A stretch of 10,671 nucleotides of DNA. Origin: Chloroflexota bacterium (GTDB lineage: Bacteria > Chloroflexota > Limnocylindria > Limnocylindrales > CSP1-4). The position numbers and the translations under genes are program-made. Below the pieces are notes generated by a model that was not told the origin of the DNA, ran no database searches, and worked only from the letters and a program-made list of their open reading frames with translations. This document shows positions 5,801-10,671 of this stretch, one piece after another. Positions within the stretch are counted from its first letter, which is position 1. Each line of letters opens with the position of its first letter. The stretch covers positions 1 to 10,671 of the forward strand of contig VBFZ01000031.1 in the NCBI GenBank assembly GCA_005880805.1, written 5' to 3'.

Positions 5801-6820
5801 ATGGACGTCTCGAACCGCGCGCTGCCGACGTATCCGTTCGCCGGCATCCCCACCTTCCTTTCCGCACCGATCCAATCCGATCTCGCGCGGCTCGATGCAG
5901 ACATCGCCGTCGTGGGCATCCCGACCGACGAGGGCTCCCCGTTCCTGCCGGGATCGCGGCTTGGGCCCCGTGGGATCCGCGAACACTCTCTCCGCTTTGG
6001 TGCGGGCGGCTTCTACGACGGGCGCGACGGCCGCGAGTACCTGGCCGAGGAACTCAGGGATGGACTCATCGCCGACACGGGCGACGTTGACGTGCTCACG
6101 ACCGCGGTCGAGCTCACGTTCGACAACGTGACCGCGCGCCTTGCCGCTGTGCTCGAGGCCGGGGCCATGCCGGTAGTCATGGGCGGCGACCACGCCATCA
6201 GCTACCCGGTGGTCCGTGCCTACCGGCAACCGCTGCATGTCGTCCACTTCGATGCGCACATCGACTATTCGCCGTTCCTCCACGGATTCACCTACACCAA
6301 CACGCACGCTTTCCGCCACATTCGCCGGCTGGAGAATGTCCTGAGCCTCACCCAGGTCGGGATCCGAAGCTTGCGCAACACGCGCGTCGCGGTCGCCGAT
6401 TCACGTGCCGACGGCAACCGCGTGATCGGCATGCAGGAGTTCCGCGACGTCGGTCCGCGTGGCATCGCCGAGCTGCTGCCGGCGGACGCTGCGGTCTACG
6501 TGAGCATTGACATTGACGCCCTCGACCTGTCGCTTGTCCCGGGATGCGTCTCCGCGGAACCCGATGGCCTGCTCTACGCGGAGCTCCGCGATGCCCTCGT
6601 TGCGCTAGCCGAACGAACAGAGGTCATCGGGTTCGACCTCGTCGAAGTCAATCCCCTGCTCGATGTCGGCACCGGCGTGACGTCGTATCTGGCGGCGCAC
6701 ACGATGGTCGAATTCCTCGGACACATCTGCGCCCAGTCACGTTGGGCCTCGCGGCGAGCGGAGCGCGCGGCGCGGCGAGTGGAAGCGTCGGGCGAGCTAC
6801 GGGCGAACCAACGGGAGTAG
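5801..6820 (+). CDS. Arginase/agmatinase-family ureohydrolase
   Basis: A 339-residue ureohydrolase-fold enzyme. All six residues that bind the two Mn ions are present: H131 (GGDHAIS), D151, H153 and D155 (FDAHIDY), and D237 and D239 (SIDIDALD). E278 or nearby, in DLVEVNP, matches the conserved Glu. The family removes urea (or formamide-like groups) from guanidino compounds: agmatine, arginine, guanidinobutyrate, guanidine and others. Two substrate-side regions are unusual: after D242 the common DPxxxPGTGxPxxGG reads DLSLVPGCVSAEPDGL, and the segment after DAHxD is YTNTHAFRH in place of the usual SHGTPFR. I would therefore not call it agmatinase. The last 40 or so residues form an Arg/Ala-rich basic tail past the fold. 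It follows the EamA gene by 12 bases with a strong ribosome site, which hints that the transporter handles its substrate or product. It ends 8 bases from the convergent alcohol dehydrogenase. Confidence 0.9.
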   Translation: MDVSNRALPTYPFAGIPTFLSAPIQSDLARLDADIAVVGIPTDEGSPFLPGSRLGPRGIREHSLRFGAGGFYDGRDGREYLAEELRDGLIADTGDVDVLTTAVELTFDNVTARLAAVLEAGAMPVVMGGDHAISYPVVRAYRQPLHVVHFDAHIDYSPFLHGFTYTNTHAFRHIRRLENVLSLTQVGIRSLRNTRVAVADSRADGNRVIGMQEFRDVGPRGIAELLPADAAVYVSIDIDALDLSLVPGCVSAEPDGLLYAELRDALVALAERTEVIGFDLVEVNPLLDVGTGVTSYLAAHTMVEFLGHICAQSRWASRRAERAARRVEASGELRANQRE

Positions 6821-6828
6821 CTACCAGG

Positions 6829-7857
6829 CTAGGCCCATGAAAGGGCGCCGCGCCCGACGAGGCGGCGAGTCCGAAGGCGCTCGTGGATCTCGCCGACACC
6901 GGCCGGTCCACTCGTCGCACCGATGATCGGCTGGACGCGGCCTTGGGCAACGAAATCGGCGGCCAGCTCAACCTCGTGGCGAGTCGCGTAGCGCGAGCCG
7001 AGGATCGACGCTTCGTTCATCACGAGCAGCCGCGGATCCAGCACGGCCACGAGGTCGCGAAACGTGGTCAGCACGACGACTCTGCCGCCTGCGCCCACCG
7101 AGGTCATCGCCCAGCCCAGGCTGTCGGGGCTCCCGAGGAAATCGACGACGACCGTCGGCGGGCCGCTATCCCAGAGCCGGGCGTTGAGGCCGGCGAAGTC
7201 GGCGGACATCACCGGGAGTGCGCCGAGCGCCTCGATCGCCTCCAGCTTGTCGGCTTCCACGTCAAGGCCGGCGACCCGCGCGCCGTACATTGCCGCAACC
7301 TGGATCATGTGGATCCCGACACCTCCACCGGCTCCGATGACCGCGACGCGGTCGTCGGGACCGACCCGAGCCCGGCTCCGACAGACATGAACCGAGGTTG
7401 ATACCGCGTCCGGGATCACGGTTGCGGCAACCGGATCGAGCGCGTCCGGGAGGCGAATCACGTTGCGCGCTGGAAGCACGGTGTATGGCGCATAGCCCCC
7501 GTCGCGATGGACCCCGACGTAGCCGCCGAGCCGGAGGCAGCGATCCTCGAGACCGGCGACGCACTCCGCGCAGGAGCCGCAATAGAGATAGACGTACGTG
7601 GTGATTCTCCGCCCGACGAGCTCGCGCGGCACAGCCGTGCCGACGGCGACGACGCGTCCGACCAGCTCATGGCCCGGTACGCGCGGAAGTTTTGCCCGCT
7701 CATCGGCGAGGTCGCCGCGGATCATGTTCAGCACGGTCAGCCCGACACCGCACGCCTCGACCTGAATGAGGACCTCATCGCTGCCGGGCGACCCAACCTC
7801 GAACGTCTGCCATACGGGATCGACCCCCCACTCGACGATTCGGTAGCCGTCCTGCAT
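6829..7857 (-). CDS. Medium-chain (zinc-type) alcohol dehydrogenase family protein
   Basis: A 342-residue medium-chain dehydrogenase/reductase from the start I prefer. It has an N-terminal GroES-like domain, four structural-zinc cysteines (C93, C96, C99, C107), the GHE motif (H63) and the nucleotide motif GAGGGVG (175-181). LDVEADK in the following strand has the acidic residue expected of an NAD user. The catalytic zinc Cys of the usual CGVCxTD motif is missing: the sequence is ACGVGLTVL, with Gly39 at that place, and Asp150 stands roughly where the third ligand (Cys) usually is. It may belong to a divergent subgroup that binds zinc differently or not at all. Start choice: similarity begins at YRIVEWG, just after ATG 7857. 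ATG 7902 and ATG 7941 are in frame but add a Gly/Pro/Ala-rich lead, and 7941 would leave only 9 bases to the divergent gene, its possible AGGAGGG lying 12 bases away inside that gene. None of the starts has a well-placed ribosome site. Confidence 0.87.
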   Translation of the reverse strand: MQDGYRIVEWGVDPVWQTFEVGSPGSDEVLIQVEACGVGLTVLNMIRGDLADERAKLPRVPGHELVGRVVAVGTAVPRELVGRRITTYVYLYCGSCAECVAGLEDRCLRLGGYVGVHRDGGYAPYTVLPARNVIRLPDALDPVAATVIPDAVSTSVHVCRSRARVGPDDRVAVIGAGGGVGIHMIQVAAMYGARVAGLDVEADKLEAIEALGALPVMSADFAGLNARLWDSGPPTVVVDFLGSPDSLGWAMTSVGAGGRVVVLTTFRDLVAVLDPRLLVMNEASILGSRYATRHEVELAADFVAQGRVQPIIGATSGPAGVGEIHERLRTRRLVGRGALSWA

Positions 7858-7950
7858 CGACGCGCCAGCAGGCGCGCGGTGGGGAGTGCCCGGGTCAGGC
7901 ATCGATCCCGCGCCCGTCGCAGTGCAGCTGCCACCTACCATTCATCGCCC
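7858..7950. promoter_or_regulatory. Probable divergent promoter region between alcohol dehydrogenase and second D-2-hydroxyacid dehydrogenase
   Basis: If the alcohol dehydrogenase begins at 7857, these 93 bases must hold both promoters. I find no convincing -35/-10 pair on either strand and no ribosome site before ATG 7951, so leaderless transcription is possible. The only clear structure is the hairpin-forming repeat at 7861-7876. Confidence 0.35.
7861..7876. repeat. Perfect 6-bp inverted repeat with 4-base loop
   Basis: CGCGCC-AGCA-GGCGCG sits three bases before ATG 7857 on the minus-strand message. It could be an operator or an RNA hairpin that hides the start. If translation instead begins at 7902 or 7941 it is coding sequence (Ala-Pro-Ala-Gly-Ala). 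Such GC repeats are fairly common at this base composition, so the signal is weak. Confidence 0.35.
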
Positions 7951-8988
7951 ATGCCCTCCTCGAAGCCCCGTGTGTTCGTGCTTCAACCCGTGCCGGGCGA
8001 GGCGATCGCACGGCTCCGTCGAATTGCGACGGTCGATGTCTTTCCCCGGCGTGACCGGACGATCACCCGAGACGAACTCATCGCCGGGGTTGACGGCTGC
8101 GAGTACCTGTGGGCCCTTGGGGAGATCCCCGTCGATGGAGAGGTGATGGACGCCGGTCCACTCCGTTTCATTGCGATCATGGAGATCCTGTCGCGCGCGG
8201 TCGACGTGGAGGCGGCGACCCAGCGCGGCATTCCCGTCTCGTCGCTGCCGAACCTCGAAGTCATCACGACGAGTACCGCGGAACACACGCTGGCCCTGAT
8301 CCTTGCCCTCGCGCGGCGCCTTCGAGACGCCGAACGGCTCATTCGCGCTGGCAAATGGAGGCAATACCAGTCGGAGGCGCTCCTGGGAACGCTCCTCGAG
8401 GGCAAGGTTCTTGGGATCGTCGGCCTGGGGAACGTCGGCCGCAAAGTGGCGCGGCGGGCACAGGCCATGGAGATGGGCATCACCTACACCGACCGCTCTC
8501 GGCTCGACGAGGCGACCGAGCGCGCGCTTGGTGTCGAGTGGCGCGCGCTCGACGACTTGTTGCGCGAAGCCGACCTCGTTGTCCTGACCGCGACATTGAC
8601 CGCATCCAGCGTCGGGTTGATCGACGCGCGGCGCCTGGCGTTGATGAAGCCCAGCGCGCTCCTCGTGAACACGTCGCGCGGACGGATCGTCGACGAAGCC
8701 GCGCTCGTCGAGGCCCTCGCCGGCAAGGTGATTGCCGGGGCGGCGCTGGACGTGTTCGAGACGGAGCCCCCGATCGCCGGTGGCGGCCCTCGCGCGGAGC
8801 TGCTCGGCATGGAGAACGTGCTCCTCACCCCGCATCTCGGCACCGCGACGCATGAAGCACGATCCACGATGGCCGCGAGCATCGTGTCTGACCTCAGTGA
8901 CGCGATCGCGGGCCGGCGGCCGGCGACCGTCATCAACCCGGAGGTCTACGGCGAGCCGCCCAGCGTGGCTCCGGAGCGGATCGGCTGA
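7951..8988 (+). CDS. D-2-hydroxyacid dehydrogenase family protein (second of two)
   Basis: A 345-residue D-isomer-specific 2-hydroxyacid dehydrogenase. It has the Rossmann motif GLGNVG (158-163), acidic D181 after strand beta-B (YTDRSR), suggesting NAD, and the catalytic set R243 (NTSRGRIVDE), E272 (FETEPP) and H295 (TPHLGTAT). It is clearly related to the first copy (3721-4740): both start R-x-(F/L)V-x-QP, both have a GDLP/GEIP turn at about residue 57, and both lack the usual carboxylate-binding loop, here AIMEILSRAVDVE (75-87). The differing beta-B ends (TKRER versus TDRSR) suggest different cofactors. ATG 7951 is chosen because similarity begins at once; the frame is open upstream to 7507 only inside the antisense alcohol dehydrogenase. 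The 3' end overlaps the convergent isochorismatase-family gene by 43 bases. Likely a single-gene unit. Confidence 0.9.
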   Translation: MPSSKPRVFVLQPVPGEAIARLRRIATVDVFPRRDRTITRDELIAGVDGCEYLWALGEIPVDGEVMDAGPLRFIAIMEILSRAVDVEAATQRGIPVSSLPNLEVITTSTAEHTLALILALARRLRDAERLIRAGKWRQYQSEALLGTLLEGKVLGIVGLGNVGRKVARRAQAMEMGITYTDRSRLDEATERALGVEWRALDDLLREADLVVLTATLTASSVGLIDARRLALMKPSALLVNTSRGRIVDEAALVEALAGKVIAGAALDVFETEPPIAGGGPRAELLGMENVLLTPHLGTATHEARSTMAASIVSDLSDAIAGRRPATVINPEVYGEPPSVAPERIG

Positions 8989-9635
8989 CCCGGAGCGATT
9001 GTTTCGAGCTCGGCGACGATCGCCTCGGTCCGCATGACGGCGCCGAAGTAGAGATCGATCTTGCGCAGCGAATCCTCGTGGAAGGAACGGTCGCTGGTGG
9101 CCACCGCATCCCCAGCGACCACGACGTCGAGGTCTCGAAAAAAGGCCTCCCGGACCGTGGACTCGATGCATTTCTCGGTGTTTACGCCGGCCACGACGAG
9201 GGTCTGGATCTCGCGGATGCGAAGCAGGGCATCCAGCGTCGTGGAATAGAAGGCGGACATCCGCAGCTTTCGGACGACGTGATCCTCGACCCGCTGCTCG
9301 GCCCGCAAAGCGTCGACGAGCTCGGCATCCCGGCTGTCACGAATGCACCACGGCTCTGGAATCCCGGCGTTCGGACGACCTAGCCGATACGGGAGCCGTC
9401 GGCCAAGCGCCGCGCGGTCGTCGGCCGACAGGTTCTCCTGAATTGTCCAGATCACCGGCAGTCCGGCGTGGCGCGCAGCTTCAACCAGGCGGACAACGGT
9501 CGGAATGATGGCGTGCTGTGCCGTGACGTCGCGACCTGCCTTGGCAAAACCGCCGTCCGTTGCACAGAACGCGTTCTGCATGTCGACGACGAGCAACGCC
9601 GTGTCCCGAGCGTCGAACAGATTTCGTGTGTGCAT
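8946..9635 (-). CDS. Isochorismatase-family cysteine hydrolase (RutB-like)
   Basis: A 229-residue hydrolase with the family triad: D18 (VVDMQNAF), K123 (RKLRMSAFY) and C156 (GVNTEKCIEST). The order and spacing match ureidoacrylate/N-carbamoylsarcosine amidohydrolases; the segments KxRxSAFYxTxLDxLL, TEKCIESTVREAFFRD and IDLYFG resemble RutB, which cleaves ureidoacrylate in pyrimidine breakdown. No other rut gene is in the window, so I do not give the symbol; the substrate could be any ureido or N-carbamoyl acid or amide. ATG 9635 is preceded only by a weak GGTGG. The gene follows the M24 peptidase by 49 bases on the same strand, probably as one operon. Its last 14 codons overlap the convergent dehydrogenase's 3' end. 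The alternative is a nicotinamidase-like activity, less likely because the nicotinamidase metal site (DxHxxxxH) is not seen. Confidence 0.88.
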   Translation of the reverse strand: MHTRNLFDARDTALLVVDMQNAFCATDGGFAKAGRDVTAQHAIIPTVVRLVEAARHAGLPVIWTIQENLSADDRAALGRRLPYRLGRPNAGIPEPWCIRDSRDAELVDALRAEQRVEDHVVRKLRMSAFYSTTLDALLRIREIQTLVVAGVNTEKCIESTVREAFFRDLDVVVAGDAVATSDRSFHEDSLRKIDLYFGAVMRTEAIVAELETIAPGQPIRSGATLGGSP

Positions 9636-9684
9636 TTGCCACCGTCTTCGGCCCGTGGCGCCGGCGTCATGTCGCTTGCGCCGA

Positions 9685-10671
9685 CTACAGCAACAGGCGG
9701 TCCTCGTATTCGACCCGTGACAGGATCCTCGGCGCCTCTTCCGTCACGAGCACCATGTCCTCGATGCGAACCCCACCTCCTCCCCGTACGTCCGGCACCC
9801 AGACCAGGGGCTCAACCGCAAAAACCATGTTTGGCTGGAGGTCGTAAACGGTCGCTCCCGGGAGAGATTCGCCGATATACGGCGGCTCGTTCGCGCCCAT
9901 CCCGATGCCGTGCCCGATGAACAAGCTGAAGAGATGTTCGGCGAGGCCGTATTCCCCGATCTTGGTGACGATCGCATCCGAGACGTCTTTGTTGGTGTTA
10001 CCGGGACGCATCCGTTCGATCCCCGCCATCAGCCCCTCGTAGACGGCGGTGTAGACCTCCTTCTGCCGACGACTCGGCTTGCCGACGATGGTCGTCCGGC
10101 CGATGTCGCTGAAGTAGCCGTTCCACATGGCCCCGATGTCGATGAAGCACAGGTCCCCGTTGCGGATCAGCTTGTCGCTGCAGATCCGGTGCGGCGGCGA
10201 CATGTGCTCGCCGGATGCGACGTATGGGGTCACGACGTGGGGCATCTCCCCGCCCAGGTAGTACAGGGTCTGGAGTGCGTCGCCGGCCACTTCGCATTCC
10301 CGGCGGCCGGCCTTGGTCTCGTCGAGCGCCCGCTGCGTGACGGAGTCGCCGATCGCGCACGCCTCCTCGATCAACGGGATCTCCTCGTCGAGCTTGATGA
10401 GGCGGGCACGCTGCATGACCGAGTCACCGTCGACGACCTCGAAGTCGGGCAAGTTCTCTCGCATCGACTCGACGAGTGAAAGGTTGGCCTGATCGATTCC
10501 GATCCGACCGGACGAGAGACCGAGATCGCGGAGCTGTGGCGTGAGGATGTCTGTCACAAAGCCGTCCACGAGCTCCCGCTGCTCCATGATCGGGATCGCG
10601 TGCGCTGCCTGGAGCCAGGGCATCCCAAAGCGAGCCTTGTCCAGCTCGCCTCCGGAGCACAGCAGGATCGG
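9685..10671 (-). CDS. M24-family metallopeptidase (aminopeptidase P/creatinase fold), 5' truncated
   Basis: The frame is open to the right edge of the window; 328 residues are visible, and the internal ATG 10623 is not taken as the start because sequence in family style (GGELDKARFGMPWL) continues upstream. The N-terminal creatinase-like domain fills roughly the first 90 visible residues and the pita-bread domain the rest. All five metal ligands of the dinuclear site are present at visible-residue positions: D178 and D189 (FIDIGAMWNGYFSDIGRT), H254 (GHGIGMGANEPP), E287 (FAVEPL) and E304 (VRIEDMVL). That favours a metal-dependent peptidase or related hydrolase (Xaa-Pro type) over metal-free creatinase, although the fold is shared. 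It leads into the isochorismatase-family gene 49 bases downstream. Substrate unknown; prolidase-like, aminopeptidase P-like or a small-molecule amidinohydrolase are the options. Confidence 0.9.
   Translation of the reverse strand, partial: PILLCSGGELDKARFGMPWLQAAHAIPIMEQRELVDGFVTDILTPQLRDLGLSSGRIGIDQANLSLVESMRENLPDFEVVDGDSVMQRARLIKLDEEIPLIEEACAIGDSVTQRALDETKAGRRECEVAGDALQTLYYLGGEMPHVVTPYVASGEHMSPPHRICSDKLIRNGDLCFIDIGAMWNGYFSDIGRTTIVGKPSRRQKEVYTAVYEGLMAGIERMRPGNTNKDVSDAIVTKIGEYGLAEHLFSLFIGHGIGMGANEPPYIGESLPGATVYDLQPNMVFAVEPLVWVPDVRGGGGVRIEDMVLVTEEAPRILSRVEYEDRLLL

Noticed and set aside
6816..6832. TAG/CTA-rich inverted sequence between ureohydrolase and alcohol dehydrogenase ends as a terminator
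   Set aside because: It consists mainly of the two facing stop codons. The stem is too short and there is no T-run on either strand.
7942..9171. Minus-strand open frame of 409 codons opposite the second D-2-hydroxyacid dehydrogenase
   Set aside because: It runs across a complete dehydrogenase and part of the isochorismatase-family gene, with no motif of its own.
1..10671. tRNA, rRNA, CRISPR, transposon or attachment-site signals
   Set aside because: No cloverleaf-like segment, regularly spaced repeat, transposase motif or flanking inverted/direct repeat was seen by eye on either strand. A program scan would be more reliable.
9685..10671. Calling the M24 protein creatinase or the DMSP lyase DddP
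   Set aside because: All five metal ligands are present, whereas creatinase is metal-free, and the residues around the first Asp pair do not look like DddP. The substrate is left open.

Overview
This is a high-GC window (about two thirds G+C by eye) of compact bacterial catabolic genes. There is no tRNA, rRNA, CRISPR array or insertion sequence, and no stretch over 100 bases without a gene. Composition, frequent GTG/TTG starts, 4-base stop/start overlaps and the mix of families fit a soil or sediment bacterium, perhaps Chloroflexota, Actinomycetota or a similar high-GC lineage. That placement is a guess: no taxonomic marker gene is present.

Layout. (1) Plus-strand operon, 1-1637: the end of a polysaccharide deacetylase, then two short-chain dehydrogenases (SDRs), joined by 4-base overlaps. 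(2) Minus-strand operon, 4740 down to 1643: a D-2-hydroxyacid dehydrogenase, a nitrilase-superfamily amidohydrolase (4-base overlap) and an LVIVD-repeat protein broken by a one-base frameshift. (3) A short divergent intergenic region (4741-4823) carries a 13-bp ATCGAT-T-ATCGAT palindrome. (4) Plus-strand pair: an EamA/DMT membrane transporter with an odd 5' end, then an arginase/agmatinase-family ureohydrolase. (5) Minus strand: a medium-chain alcohol dehydrogenase. (6) Plus strand, divergent from it: a second D-2-hydroxyacid dehydrogenase related to the first. (7) Minus-strand pair: an M24 (creatinase/aminopeptidase P fold) metallopeptidase, cut by the window end, followed by an isochorismatase-family cysteine hydrolase.

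How they may fit together (inference): five proteins belong to hydrolase folds that commonly cut C-N bonds (deacetylase, nitrilase, ureohydrolase, isochorismatase-type, M24), and five are NAD(P)-dependent oxidoreductases (two SDRs, two D-2-hydroxyacid dehydrogenases, one alcohol dehydrogenase). With one small-molecule transporter, this looks like an accessory region for breaking down nitrogen-containing compounds such as amides, ureides or guanidino compounds and oxidising or reducing the resulting hydroxy/keto acids. The substrate cannot be read from the sequence. Several enzymes depart from their family consensus at active-site positions: Arg for Lys in the nitrilase, no catalytic-zinc Cys in the alcohol dehydrogenase, an altered substrate loop in the ureohydrolase, and a non-canonical carboxylate loop in both hydroxyacid dehydrogenases. 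The chemistry may therefore not be textbook.

Two genes (LVIVD protein and EamA 5' end) each appear to lack one base next to a CCCC run. This may be real decay but equally fits sequence or assembly error.
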